Origin: Symmetrospora coprosmae
Taxonomy: Eukaryota > Basidiomycota > Cystobasidiomycetes > Symmetrosporaceae
Reading direction: 5' to 3'
DNA length: 64,000 nucleotides
NCBI GenBank assembly: GCA_008802785.1
Contig: VUYT01000017.1
Span: 310,001 to 374,000 of the forward strand
Below, in pieces: positions 1 through 11,306 of the stretch. The notes under the pieces were generated by a model, which was not told the DNA's origin, did no database searches, and was given only the letters and a program-made list of their open reading frames with translations. Both the position numbers and the translations under genes were made by a program. How positions within the stretch are numbered: position 1 is the first letter of the stretch; each line of letters begins with the position of its first letter.

Positions 1-206
1 GGCAGAGAGGAGAGGCAGGTGCATCAGACGCTGAGTTAATCTCTTGCGGGACACGCTTACACCGAAGTCAACCTACTCTGGGCGACTGTCAGGACCTTGA
101 GGAGGACCTCCTTCGAGCCAAGGTTGCCAGGGACGGGCTTCTCCTCGACTGCGGTCGTCTTGCCTTCCTTGACGACGACGGCCTTCATGGTGGATGGGAT
201 AGACAT
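1..206 (-). CDS. zinc-type alcohol dehydrogenase / enoyl reductase-like protein, 5' end only
   Basis: This is the first coding exon of a gene running off the left edge. The ATG lies at 204-206 on the minus strand and the exon continues to 77. The encoded start, MKAVVVKEGK followed by VPGNLGSKEVLLKVLTVAQ, is the classic N-terminus of medium-chain (MDR) alcohol dehydrogenases and trans-enoyl reductases, in which a first beta strand leads into the GroES-like fold. A GTAGGT donor follows at 71-76. I find no acceptor giving a sensible continuation before base 1, so the intron probably extends past the edge. Catalytic and cofactor-binding parts lie outside the window, so the substrate cannot be stated. 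A plain quinone oxidoreductase-like MDR is equally possible. Confidence 0.7.
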
Positions 207-439
207 GTTGCGGAATGTGATGTTGTAGAGTAGGTGTGTATGGATGTGCGGTTGATGGGAAAGAGAACAGATGGTCTCGCAGGAAGAAGCTCTGAGGGAT
301 CTTCTCGGCGCTGTGTCAGCCTTCAATTTTGCCACCGCGTCATACTTAGTCAGGGAGCCCTGGCCCGGGCCGAGGCGGCTGATCAGCGCACGCCGGCGCC
401 CGAAGTCGAAGCCATAGCCATCCATAGCAGCCCATAGCC

Positions 440-850
440 ATGAGCACGTCGGCATTGGATCCGCAGCTCTTTGCGTCTCTGCTGTGCGTCGTACCTGACT
501 GATACGGCGCCGAGTTGGGCTGACACCGTGCGAACAGGCCCAACCTGGTGCAGCTGTACGAGCTCGCAGCGTCGGGCGTCGATGCAGCGCGGCAGCACGA
601 GATTGCGCGGCTGGTGAGTGCGAGCGCAGCGGTTGCGTCTGGTGTGAGATACCACCTTTGCTGATGCTGATGGGATCCCCTCCGGCAGGCCTCTTCCATC
701 CGGGACTCGCTCGCAGAAGCACGGAAGCAGGCAACCGAGATGCAGGGCGCGGATCTGACGCTCGAAGATCAAGAGGAGCTCATTGCGATTCTCGAGAACG
801 AGCTGCTGAAGCGCAGAGGCGACCCTGCAGTGACGGATGGACAGGGCTGA
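440..850 (+). CDS. small helical protein, possible Mediator subunit Med9
   Basis: Three exons (440-483, 538-613, 689-850) with GTGCGT and GTGAGT donors and CAG acceptors join in phase to a 93-residue protein. It is almost wholly helical: an N-terminal helix (LVQLYELAASGVD), then a charged helix (SSIRDSLAEARKQATEM) and a final acidic coiled coil (LTLEDQEELIAILENELLKR). This layout, with a short loop ending in a [DE]-L-T-x-E-[DE]-Q-type motif before the last helix, resembles the conserved C-terminal half of Med9/Cse2 of the Mediator middle module, which is of similar size in many fungi. The match rests on pattern only. Any small coiled-coil subunit would look similar, so the name is tentative while the gene model is fairly firm. 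Confidence 0.6.
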
Positions 851-1515
851 GGGGAGGGCAGGACGGGCTTCGAGACGTCAAGATGTGCAAGATCTCCCAT
901 CAGCGGTGTCAACGCTCTGGATGCGGCAATACGCAGGACGATGAAGCCCGTGATATCAACGGACGCTTGCGTCACAGATGCAGCAGCGCCAGAGCACCCC
1001 GTGTCGTCCGCCGCATGCATCGCGAGGGTCCGCATTCACTGCAACGACGTCCGCTCAGCGTTCACAAGGATGACAACCCCTCCACAACATCGCTGGTCGG
1101 TCAGCGCGGACAGACACAGCGGACGCGCAAGGTTGTCGGTCAACTGGGTGTATCTCCTCTCTGAAAGCCGCAGCGCAATAGAAGCATCCCCTCTGCCGGA
1201 AAAGCGCCCAGCAGGCTTGCCTGTGTGACGGCGGCGGTCTCTCCGAACTGCCTGCCTGCCTTGCCCTTGTGATTACGCCCGCCTCGACAATAACCTACAG
1301 GACTTGCTCCCTTGCCGTTCTGCGTGACGTGACCGTGCGTGAGAACCCGCGGTCCACGTAGCCCTCCCTGCAGTATGCGCAGGTCGTCCCCTTCGTCCCT
1401 GCTGATGATTGCCCCACGCTGCCTTGCCCAGCGGACTCCAAGCAGCTCGCAACGCCCGCCGGCGGCAGCATCCGTCTCAGCAAATAGGGGGAAAGCACAG
1501 CCGAAGCAGGCCATC
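851..1515. other. intergenic, no gene recognised
   Basis: This stretch separates two plus-strand genes. It contains several overlapping open frames on both strands, but none has recognisable motifs, plausible splice sites or a consistent coding character. It presumably holds the 3' UTR of the Med9-like gene and the promoter of the phosphodiesterase gene. Confidence 0.5.
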
Positions 1516-2405
1516 ATGAGCAATGTATCATCTAGTGAGCCTTCCTTTGCCGCTAGCAGTGACACCTCGCTCGACAGCGCTTCACGCCCCATCTATCGGC
1601 GCGCCCTTCGCACGTGTTTGGGCATCGAGGGGCGTCTGTGGACACTGACTGATCTCCTCCTCCTCCTTCTTCCTTCTTCCGATACCGTGCGGCTGTTCTC
1701 GACTCGACAGCCCTGCCGGAAGGCAACAAGTCCGACTACTCGCTCTGGCTCTCGCCCCAGTCGTCCAACGCCCTGCTCACGGGCCTCATCCTCGACCTCG
1801 CCCGCCGCCACTCAATTGCAGGCGACGGACACGCTGGCACACAACTGCAACTGCAACTGCTCCCCTTCGCTCCGCACGCGACCCTCTTCTCGGACGCTCT
1901 GATACCGCAGGAGTGGACATCCGAGCAGATTGCCGCCTGCACCAAGCGGGCTGTACACGACTGGCGTACCTCAACACCAACATCAGACGAGACGACGAGG
2001 AGCGCGAGCGTGACGTGCTCCTTTGAGCGTATCGAAGCCGGCGCAAAGTTCTTCCAGTGCGTATATGTCGTGCTCGACAAAATCGGCTCAGAGGGGCTGC
2101 TGGCACTGCACCAGGCGCTCCGGCGCGCATTCGCCTCGCCCGACCCGGAGGGCGAGAGCTATTTCCCGCATCTGAGCCTCGTGTACGGCGATCTGGACGC
2201 AGAGACCAAGCAGGGCATCATCGACGGCATGCTTGCGCGCGGAGAAGCTACAAAGGCGTCAGAAGACAATGTGCAGGTCTTAGGGGGATCGGGCTTCCAC
2301 ACGGACGAGATCCTCGTCGTGCGCACTGCGGGAAGATCTGATGAGTGGGAGATCGTGGCCAGAGTGCCCTTGTCCGTGTCACAGCTCGGTCACGAAGACC
2401 TGTAG
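1516..2405 (+). CDS. CPD1: 2H-family cyclic phosphodiesterase (Cpd1-like)
   Basis: Two exons, a short one (1516-1534, ATG plus six codons) and 1711-2405, join in phase through a GTGAGC donor and a GACAG acceptor preceded by a pyrimidine tract. The product is about 237 residues. The two H-x-[TS] signatures that define 2H phosphoesterases are visible: FAPHATLFSD in the first half and FPHLSLVYGD in the second, together with the family start SDYSLWLSP. Yeast Cpd1 and plant CPDase hydrolyse ADP-ribose 1'',2''-cyclic phosphate, the by-product of tRNA splicing, to the 1''-phosphate. The length matches the family (about 180-240). The start is chosen because it is the only upstream ATG whose following donor restores the frame. 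It converges on RAD7 with 147 bp between stops. Confidence 0.85.
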
Positions 2406-2552
2406 TTGCAGGTGCAAAGGGCTGCTTCATGTCTTTTCGCGGCGCCGCCAATAGCTACAGACTCGCTGCCGTTACACGACTGAATAGGAAAGCGCTTCCG
2501 GGCCTCCAGGAGCGTCACAGCAGCGCTAATGGGCTTTGTCGTTGCGAAACAG

Positions 2553-5011
2553 CTAGTCAAAGTTGACGACCCCCTGCTCGTGCCCGAGCACCTTGACTCC
2601 AGCCTTCTGAGGGCACGAGTCCGATATGCGGTTGTTGCCATAGATGTAGATGCGCTGAATGGCAGGGAGGCGATCGAGCAGATTCTTGAGGACAAAGTCG
2701 TCGACCTGTGGGCACCGGTTCCTGTCAGATCCGGCGCGTTCGCGAGCCCGCAGCAGCGCAGCGCATGGCAAACCCACCTCTCTGACAAACGACACGTCCA
2801 GCTCTGTGAGATTGGGGCACGACTCTGCGAGGAGCTTGAGGCCCAGCTCGGCCGTCAGTCCGTCGACAGAGTTGAGGTCGAGCTTGAGGAGGGAGGTGCC
2901 CGAGTGGCGTAGGACGGCCTCGATGGCCTGGTCGTCGAGCTGGTGGCAGCGCGCGAGGTTGACGCGGACCATCCCGCGCTGGTTGACCCAGTCGGGCGCA
3001 AAGAGCTCTGCGACGCCCGTGGGGAGGAGCTCGCCGACGTTGCGGAGCGAGAGCTCGATCAGCTCGGTGCAGTTGACTTTCACGCCCTCGATGAGCGTCC
3101 GGTCCGTGAGGAGCACATTCTCGTCCAGTATGAGCGCGTGCAGCGTGCGGCCCACGGCCTCGAGGAGCGGGACCATCCCGTCGTCCGTGAAGCTCTCGCC
3201 TTTCAGCCCGCCGTGGCTCAGGTCGAGGTGGCGCAGCTTCTTGAGCCCGCCCAGCACGGCCAAGCTCGAGTCGTCGAGCGCCCCGCACTCGGCCAGCTGC
3301 AGATGCGTCAGGTTCGCACACGTCTCGACCAGCTTTCCCAGCACCCCGTTGTCGATTCGCGGCGTCTGGCGTATCAGGAAGCCCTCGAACGCAGGACCGC
3401 GCTTCTCGCGCGCCAGCACGTCGAAGAAGTCGTGCCAGTGTTCCTTGCGCACCAGGAAAGCGGCATACAGCTCGAGCTGCTTGAGCTTCGTAAGGCGGTT
3501 CGCAAAGTGCAGGACTGTCGGGCCGTCGAGAAAGCCGCACATGTACAGCCGGAGGATCTCGAGGTTCGGGCAGTGGTTCGCGACTGTGCGGAGGGCTTCG
3601 GGCTCCAGGCCTGCAGACACTCGCGAATCGTCAGATATGCTTGCGTGACTGTTCACCACACGACCGCGTGACACTCACGCGCGCAGTCGTACAGGGTAAG
3701 TGACGTATTTTCGACGTCCAGGAAGAGCTGCAGCGTCTCCATGGTGAGGTCGCGGTTCTTGCAGACAATCTGGCACACCTTGTCTCTGTTGACGCCGCCG
3801 ATATCGCCAAACTCCTCGACGTCCTGGATGGCCTTGCCGATGATCTCGATGCAGCACTTTGTGAGGCTCATGACGGAGGGCTTCTCCTTGTTGAGCACCG
3901 TCTTGTTCTTGACGGCCCGGGCGCGCTTCTTGGCCGCGGCACCAGCGCCGCCGGATCCAGCGGCTTTGCCGCCCTGCACCTGGCCGGACGCGGGCCCAAT
4001 CTCCTTATCGCACGGACCGCACAGGACACCGCCAGCGAGATCCGGGTGCGCATTCGTGTAGCGGGTGATGGTGAACTGGGGAGCCAAAGTGGGAGCCACT
4101 GAGCCCCACGCACCGCGCGCGACAGATGGTCGACATGGAGACGCCGCGCACCTTCTTATTGCACTCTGCGCACATGGCAAAGCTTCCCGGCTTCCTGTCC
4201 CCGTAACGTGATTTCGGCGTCCCCGTTACTTGTAGCTCGAACTCGCCATCATCGTAGTCGTCGTCATCGTCCTCGTCGCCCTCGCCCTTCTTCTTCTTTT
4301 TGCCTTTGCCTTTCTTCTTGTCTGCAGCAGCAGGCGCCTTGCGCTTTTTCGTAGCGCTGCTGACGGTCGTGGTCGTGATCTCGATGGTGGTCCTGCTGGT
4401 CGACGCCTGCGCATAGACATCTCCCTCGTCACGCTCGCTGGCTGGCGTTCCAGGGAAGCTGGGCCCAGCGGACGCGGACGGGAGATCGTCGTCGTCGTCC
4501 GCCTCGTCGTTGTCATCCTCGGCAATGTTCGAAATGCCTCCCGGCGTCAAGGCACCCGAAGCGGAGGTCGACGGCGCAGGGCTGCTTGTGCCAGACGGTC
4601 CAGCGGCGGCGGCGGCTGCCTCGGCCTCGCTCACCCGTCGCTGAAACGGGTTGCGCGGACGCGAGCGGATTCCTTGGTCCTGTGTGCAAACGAACAGCCG
4701 GCAGGGTGACAGACTCAGCGGGTGTGCCCATTTGCTCATTCAGAAGGATGAGCGTCCCGAGCAGGACGCCAACGCCCCAGCCGACGACGACGCCGACGCC
4801 AGCTTCGACATGACACCCACCTTGAGGAACTGTGAGCGTGCGCGGTGTGCAGAGCAGACGCGATCAGCATCAGTCCATGCTCGTTCGGCGCTCTGGCTCG
4901 ATGCGTCTACCCGCTCACCTGCGTCAATGCCGAGGTGGGCCCTCTGATCTCTGACGGCTCATCACCTCCTCCTCCTCCTCCATTATTGGCGCTGCTCCTG
5001 CGTCGCGACAT
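2553..5011 (-). CDS. RAD7: nucleotide-excision-repair protein Rad7
   Basis: Six exons on the minus strand (4919-5011, 4821-4829, 4152-4679, 3679-4075, 2778-3610, 2553-2705) give 670 residues. The start MSRRRS...GPTSALTQ-FLK-DQGI is the typical Rad7 N-terminus. An acidic and lysine-rich linker follows, then a small zinc-binding knuckle (CAECNKK-FTITRYTNAHP...CGPC) and a long leucine-rich repeat array with an F-box/SOCS-like helix before it. In yeast, Rad7 with Rad16 and Elongin-C/Cul3-type partners recognises lesions in untranscribed DNA during global genome repair. The second exon is only 9 nt (4821-4829, encoding FLK) and is forced by family conservation. Introns are 89, 141, 76, 68 and 72 nt. 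The C-terminal exon restores the conserved RE-VDDFVLKNLL junction. Confidence 0.93.
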
Positions 5012-5319
5012 TCTGTTGCGATGCTGCTGTTCGCTTGACGGGAGGACGTGCAAGCCTGCTATCCTCTATTCTGCGGTTGGGTGGTCAGAAAGGTGAAGAA
5101 GACGAAACTGCTGTCCGTCTCTCTGGATTTTGCCACCGAACAAGGGACGCGTAGACGGGCGATGGATGGCACAAGCAGGCTATGGCCAGCAACGCGCTAT
5201 TCACGCAGTCTCAAATGCGATGTATAGCATACAACGACAGGGCATCCATGCGCGAGACTAGACCGCAGCGGGCACATAAAGCACATACTGCTTGAAGCAC
5301 GTCTCTGGTCTGCTTCAGA
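5012..5319. other. intergenic between RAD7 promoter and RSA4 3' end
   Basis: RAD7 starts here on the minus strand and RSA4 ends here on the same strand. I see only promoter- and UTR-type sequence with no open frame of note. Confidence 0.5.
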
Positions 5320-7258
5320 CTAGTGCTTCCAGCTGCATCGCGAGGAATGCCACAGAGAGGGTCAGCACAGAGCCCTGCCGAGATCAAGATCGGAGTGTCT
5401 GATCGTAGCAGTACTCACATCTTGAGGACCTTGTCTCTTCCGCCGCTCGCAATCTTGTCAGCGACAAAGTCGACGCAGAACACCTCGTCCTCGTGCCCGG
5501 GCAGGTCAACCTGCAGCTTCTGCGTGCGCAGGTTCCACAGCTTGAGCGTCGAGTCCTTGGACGCCGATACGAGCATGCGCGAGTCGGACGAGAACGAGAC
5601 GCGGTACACGGCCCCGACGTGTCCTCGCAGCGAGGCAATGAATCTGCGCAGCAGTAACGTATTGATCAGCCCGAAGGCTCTGCCGCTTCGTCGTGCGAAC
5701 ACCTGTGAGGTGAAACGCACCTCCCAGTCCGACCATCCCACAGCTTGACGCTGTTGTCCCAGCCACAGCTTGCGATCCACTTGCCGTCGGGCGAGAAGGC
5801 AACGTGATTGACCTGCTTTTGGTGCCCCGTGAGACGCGCAAGTGGTTTCTTCGGGTTGACTTCGCTGCGCACGTTCGGCCAGAGGAACAGCGTGTGATCG
5901 TCGGACCCAGAGATGAGGAGCTCGGGCTGTGCCGCCGTGAAGGCTTCGTAGCGCTTCCGTGCGCGCTGCTGCGCGTCTGCATCGTCAGCGGGAAGCTTGC
6001 TCGTGTGGTCGAAGGGCCCCGTGCGCAAGACAAAGTCCGTGTTGAGCGCGAGCGTATTGACCCAGTGCGCGTGTTCGGACAGATTCCGGATGATCTTGCC
6101 CGTCTCGCTATTCCAGAGCTTGACCGTCCGGTCGCTGCTCGCAGTGTAGATGACGCCGTCGCCGCCCCACCGCACAGCATTCACGGAGGCAGTGTGACCG
6201 CCGAGCGCAAACTCCAGCCGGCGCGCCTTTGGGTTCCAGATTCGGACGGTCCCGTCTTTCGATGAGCTGGCCAGACGCGGCTCGGTAGGGTTCCTGCCGC
6301 ATCAAGGAAAGGGAGTCATTCAATCATAGTCCCGCCAGAAGATGCGATCCCGTCGGCGAGACGCACAGATGCACGGGCTCCCAAGCAAGCGCCGTGATCC
6401 ATTTTGTGTGGCCCTTGAGCGGCTCCCCGACCTGTTTCCCCAGCTTGGGATCCCAGATCCTGACCGAATTGTCCATGCTTCCCGTCGCGAGGTTCCTCTC
6501 CATTCCGTTCCACTCGACGCACAGCACCCATCCCGTGTGTCCAGTCAGTGTCGCTTTCGGTAGCTCGGTTCCGAGATCCCACAGCCGGCAGGTATTGTCT
6601 CCCGAGCCCGTCGCGAGCATGCTGCCAGTGGGAGAGAAGGCGGCGCAGAGAATATTGGCTCCGTGACCTGCGTTTAGCGAGACAAAGGCGGTAGATCAGC
6701 GGATGCCCATCGCAAGCTCAGGCGTGGGAGACCAGGGAGAGAAGGGCAGTGGGCCTCACCGCTCAGAGTGCTGCTACACCGCGTGATCTGCCTGACTTTG
6801 AACACAGCCTCTGGCTCGCACACGACATTGAGGACGTCTTCGACGCTGATGCTCTGCTCGTGCTTCTTGATGACATCCTGGAGGTCCTTCAAGACGGGGA
6901 CCCGCTCTGCCATATCGTCCTCCCTCTCTTTGCCCTTGCTCGACGTAGCAGGCAGTGCCACATGAAAGCTGTATGGTGTCGGCTCATCGTCGTCGTCCTC
7001 GTTGTCGCTGCCGTCGTTCGGATCGCGGTCCTGCGCCCGCTGCGCCTTTGCGAGCTGGTTCGCGAGCAGCTCCAGGCCCTGCCCGTCCGTGTTGGCAGGC
7101 AGCCGGATCGGAGGACCGATAGGCGAGCCGTCCTTGCTCGACGTGAACTGCACAACGACATTGATAGCGGGGGACGTGTTTTCGACGGCGCCCAGGTTGG
7201 CACTCCGCTTGAGCGCCAGACGCGCCTTCTTGGACGGTGGGGGTATGACGGTCGCCAT
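5320..7258 (-). CDS. RSA4: ribosome assembly WD40 protein Rsa4 / Notchless
   Basis: Five exons (6760-7258, 6367-6667, 5721-6293, 5419-5643, 5320-5332) encode 536 residues, against 515 in yeast Rsa4. The N-terminal NLE domain (about residues 25-165) carries the ubiquitin-like fold that binds the MIDAS domain of the AAA giant Rea1. Eight WD40 repeats follow, with GH...WD-type endings such as GSGDNTCRLWD, GSMDNSVRIWD, SSSKDGTVRIWN, SSDRTVKLWN, GSDDHTLFLW, GWDNSVKLWD and ASKDSTLKLWN. Rea1 pulling on Rsa4 releases assembly factors from pre-60S particles in the nucleus. The last exon is only 13 nt and completes the family ending KVLKIWKH. The 5' leader is a CATCG pentamer repeat. Confidence 0.95.
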
Positions 7259-7275
7259 TGCGAGCGGTGCGAATG

Positions 7276-7318
7276 AGATGCGACGCGATGTGATGCGATG
7301 CGATGCGATACGATGCGG
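7276..7318. repeat. GATGC/CATCG pentamer repeat in the RSA4 leader
   Basis: An imperfect run of GATGC units (read as CATCG units on the RSA4 sense strand) lies just upstream of the RSA4 ATG. Similar short runs occur at 19830-19862 and 32818-32829. Confidence 0.8.
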
Positions 7319-7493
7319 TACGAGCTATCCAGGTGTTGGCGTCGTGCAAAGCTACAGCAGCAGCAGCTGGCAAATTTCCCGACGTCCATGAGAAGTCACG
7401 TGCGGGCCATACCGTAATGGAGGGCAGGCACATCGACTGTGCTTGCATTGCGTGCGAAGTCCCGCTCTATGCACATCTACAGACACCTGCTGG

Positions 7494-8747
7494 CTATAGT
7501 CTCTGCTTCTGCTTCTCCCATTCGCTGCGATGCAGGCGGAGCACTTCCATCCTGAAGCTCAGCGGCCAGATTGCAGCCAAAGCCGCCCAGAGCCAGCTCT
7601 TGCCCCCAACCCGGTTCCCCTCGACCTCGACCTCGACCTCGCCGTCTCCTGCGGTTTGCCACTTGCGCAAGGGCACGCTTTCAATGATGCAGAAACCGCG
7701 ATTGAGGGCCGCCGCCCGGAGTGCCTTGTCGAGGTTCGGGTCGAGCATCAACAGGACCGAGTCAAACCGCGTCGCCACGGCCGCCGAGCTGCCCAGCGCA
7801 GCGTGAATAGCGAGGTCGAGGATGTACGCGTCCACTTCCGTGCTCTGCCGGAAGGATGGCGCAATTGCCAGGTGGCGGATATGGCATGCGCTCTGCAGGT
7901 CTGTCTCGCTCAGAGTGCGGAAGGCGATATCGGCTGATGGAGCGGACGCGATGACTTCTGGAGGGAGGGTCGGTGTGAATTCGGTAGGCTGAGACGAAGC
8001 AGCCAGAGCTCCAGACTGCCGAAAGAGTTCGAGGTCCCGCTCGTCCTCCTCCTCGTCGTCCTCATCTGCTGTGGTCTCCTTCCGTTGAGAAGGTAGTGGT
8101 ACGTCTCCCCGTGCCAGAGTGCGAATCTGCCTGCGTACGCGTGTATGTATCATAGCCTCAGCTTGAGCGCAGACTAGAGTAGCTGGGAAGGCCGCTCACC
8201 TGCCAGGGTTCCTGCCGTCGACGGCCACGCACGCCACGACGTCACTGCCAAACTCGAGGCACCAGAACGCTGAGCCCGAGCGTGCTGCTGCTGTCCCCCC
8301 ACTGCTTGAAAGATGCGCATCGCTGTAGTAGGCCGAAGGGTCGACGACGTCTATCCGCCTCTCTGTGCGCTCTGCGACCGTGTTCCAGAGCTGCGAGTGG
8401 TACACATGTGCGAGCCCAAAATAGGCGGCGAGGACGAGGGCGAGCGGCGGGAGGGCATAGATGACGAGGGCGGCGTTGTCCTGCCAGCGCCAGTCGTCGT
8501 CGCTCGCAATGACCTCTGCGCGCACCGTCAATGTGCTGAAGAAGAGGGCCTGCAAGCGGTACAGGAGGAGGGAGCAGGTGGCGACAATGAGCGAGACTGT
8601 GCCCGGATGCGAGAGGAAGAGCGCGTCTGACGGCTGAATCCGGGACACGGTAGAGGTGCGCAGCAGATTTGAGACCAGATGCGCGTCTGTCGCTGCATTG
8701 AATGGCCGCAGGATGGATCCTGTCGATGAAGAGGCGGACGTCGACAT
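7494..8747 (-). CDS. two-TM GNAT-like membrane protein, possibly Pho86-like
   Basis: Two exons (8200-8747 and 7494-8130, 69 nt intron) give 394 residues. The N-terminus has an acetyltransferase-like opening (ILRPFNAATDAHLVSNLLR). It is followed by two hydrophobic segments, around VSLIVATCSLLLYRLQALFF and ALVIYALPPLALVLAAYFGL. A later stretch (LRHLAI-type: HIRHLAIAPSFRQSTEVDAY) looks like GNAT motif A and the end (ALNRGFCIIESVPLRKW) like GNAT motif B. An acidic insert (DEDDEEEDERD) sits between. Fungal Pho86, an ER protein needed for export of the phosphate transporter Pho84, has a comparable two-TM plan, but I cannot confirm homology without a profile search. A membrane-bound N-acetyltransferase is the alternative. 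It is transcribed divergently from a Pcl-type cyclin. Confidence 0.75.
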
Positions 8748-9727
8748 CTTGGTGGTGGAGAGAAGCTGAGCGAGCGAAGGGAGGAGGAGGTAAGTCGCCT
8801 TTCGTCCAACAGCATGCGAGGGAAGAAGAGGAGGTGCTGCGTGGACGTATGGGCAATGAGCATGGCATCTCGCACCCGCACCATCTCCATATACTCTCTG
8901 TCGCGCTCTCATCTGGCGTTGACCGTGCCTGATGAGATGACAGCCTCATGATCAGGCCCAGCCGTTCCAAACCGGACCGGCGGCCTCTGACGAGCTGGCG
9001 ACCAGCAGGCCCGCCATGATGACCCAACTGACGGCACTGATGCTGTGATGGATTGCAATCGGAACTGACAGGCAGGCGATCCTGGCTCCATCCCACGTGG
9101 GCGGACGGATGCGAGGGAAGCCACCTCCGACGAGAGACCGCCGACGGGGCATATACGTCTATACGTTTCTCTCCTACAATCTTCCCATCGCTCTCCATCA
9201 ATTCGAGAAAGGGAGAGAGAGACAGCAGCGCGTTGTTGACCAGCCCACGCTCATTCCCGTACCGCCCCTGAACCCCTTACCCCCTCTTGTGCGCCGGTCG
9301 CCACACCCAGCCGGATCCGGAGCCAACACCCCATTCCCGCTCCCGCCGACCTCTTCGTCTTCATCCCAGTTGCAGTCACTTCAGCTCGGCTCGCTCGCCC
9401 TGCCCGGTCTCGCCTCTGGCAGCGAGTATCGCTCGTCTGGTCCGAGCACTCTCATCAAACACCTTGCCCAGCTCTTGGTCTCCCCTTTCCAAACCCCCCC
9501 TCAAATACGTCTGTCGCTTCTCCTTCTCTGGTACGTCCAACACTCCCTCTCCACACACGGTCGCTCGCACACACTTGACTTGCACCGACACTGACTTGCT
9601 CGTCAACCCACTCTGCCCCACTCCGGCACACCCACGCTCTCTTCAGACCCTCGCTCTCTTCCACTCTGTGTCTCGTCTCATTCAGTCATTGTCAAGCAAG
9701 CACTCAATCACGCCGCAGTCAGCCATC
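8748..9727. promoter_or_regulatory. divergent promoter region with CT-rich leader
   Basis: This 980 bp spacer lies between the minus-strand GNAT-like gene and the plus-strand cyclin. About 9230-9720 is strongly pyrimidine-rich on the plus strand, typical of long leaders of regulated fungal genes. No conserved coding signal was found. Confidence 0.55.
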
Positions 9728-11306
9728 ATGTCTTCCCGCATCGCCTCCTCGACCAATACCCCTTCTGCCGCCACGGCAACTGTCGCGCCCAACATGACAC
9801 GACGCCACCCTGGCTCGCTCATCCCTAAGTTCATGCATCACCCGCAGCTGCTTGACCTCGTCAAGAGCCCCGTCACGCACGACATGATCAGTGAGTTTCG
9901 CAGTGCTGGACCTGACGGCGTGAGGCCTCTTGCTGATGGCTCTCCTCTCCAATCGACCGACAGCACACCTCGCAAACAAGACCATCGAGGTCATTCAGTG
10001 CGGCCCTACCCCGATCGCGCCCATTTCCCCGCCTGCCACGCCAGTCAAGGCCACGTTCGCCATGAACAGCACGGCGCCCGATTCTGGCCACGCCCCTTCG
10101 CCCATTCGCGTTGCAACCGCGACACCCACGGCGAGCAGCCTTTCGACGGACCTGGCCCTGCCCAGCCTCGAGGCTTTCATCGGCATTCTGGTCGAAAAGT
10201 CCAACGTCCAGGTCCCCACGCTGCTCTGCACGCTCGTCTACCTTGAGCGCCTCAAGAGCCGCCTCCCCAAAGTCGCAAAGGGCATGCACTGCACCCGCCA
10301 CCGCGTCTTTCTCGCCGCCCTTATTGTGGCTGCGAAGTACCTGAATGACTCGAGCCCAAAGAACAAGTATTGGAATCGGTATGCAGGCCTGTTCTCTGCT
10401 GCCGAGACCAGTGAGTGGCTTCTGCGCATCTAGCGTGGCGAGACGGCGCGTCGTGCTGACTTCCCGACCCACTCTGCAGACCTCATGGAGTGTCAGCTCC
10501 TCTATCTCCTCGACTATGATCTCCGAATCGACGAGACCGAGCTCGTCCACCACTTCTCGCCCTTCTTCCGCAAGAGCACGCTTCCCTCGTCCAGCACGAC
10601 CCCTGCCGCCAAGCAGCAGGTCATGCGCGGCATGCCATACGCTCACTCGTCCGAGGATGTCTTCTCGATCTCTGCGTCTAGCACCAAGCGACCAGAGACG
10701 GCCTCCCTCCCTTCGTCGGCGTCGGTCCCCGCTTCGCTCGCTCGCAAGGCAGAATACCCCAGCCACCCATCGTCCGCACAGGGCACCAAGCGCTCCATCT
10801 TCACTCGCTCGGCGTCTGCCTCTGTCCCGCCGACGGTCCGTCGCATCGCCACAACCACCACGAGCAGCGGTGCCACGTCGTCGGATGAGGCGTCATCCTG
10901 CGCCGAGCTGACCGAGGACCACAGCTCTTCGGACGACTGCTCGTCATCCTCGGCAACAAGCGATGACGAGATGCACGATGACCAAGGACAGACGCGCCAG
11001 CGCAACACGGCAAGCAAAGTCCGCGTTGCGAGCGCCTCGAATGGCGCTGGAGGCGTGCGCGCGCGCTTTGTCGCGCCGCGCAGCGTATCGACGACGGCTC
11101 TCTCCACCGGCAAGCCCGTCGTCTCGCTTCCCATGACGCCGACGAGCAGCAGCGACAGCATGTCGGACGAGCCGGTGCACTCGCTCCACCGCGTGCACGG
11201 ACAGATGGTCGGCGGCATGGTCAAGTCCGTCTCGTACTACGACGCCAGGCGCTCGCCCCTTGCTGGCAGGAGTGCAGTCTCGAAGCTGGCCGGCAGCTGG
11301 GTCTGA
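9728..11306 (+). CDS. Pcl1/Pcl2-type cyclin (Pho85 cyclin family)
   Basis: Three exons (9728-9890, 9964-10410, 10480-11306) encode 478 residues. The central region has the cyclin box of the Pcl1/2/9 group: [12 protein letters not shown], then [30 protein letters not shown] and the second part [17 protein letters not shown]. The intron inside the box falls exactly between the two conserved halves. Such cyclins activate the Pho85 kinase in G1 and polarity control. The long C-terminal tail is Ser/Thr-rich with acidic patches and many SP/TP sites, consistent with phosphorylation-controlled turnover. A long CT-rich leader precedes the ATG. Assignment to the Pcl1,2 group rather than the Pho80 group is from overall layout and is less sure than the cyclin call. 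Confidence 0.88.

Noticed and set aside
2659-3648. 329-codon plus-strand open frame antisense to RAD7
   Set aside because: Shadow of the leucine-rich repeats; Ser/Arg-rich with no domain, while RAD7 is unambiguous.
4076-4113. 38 nt intron in RAD7
   Set aside because: It leaves the wrong phase. The 76 nt intron 4076-4151 with donor GTGCGC restores the conserved zinc knuckle.
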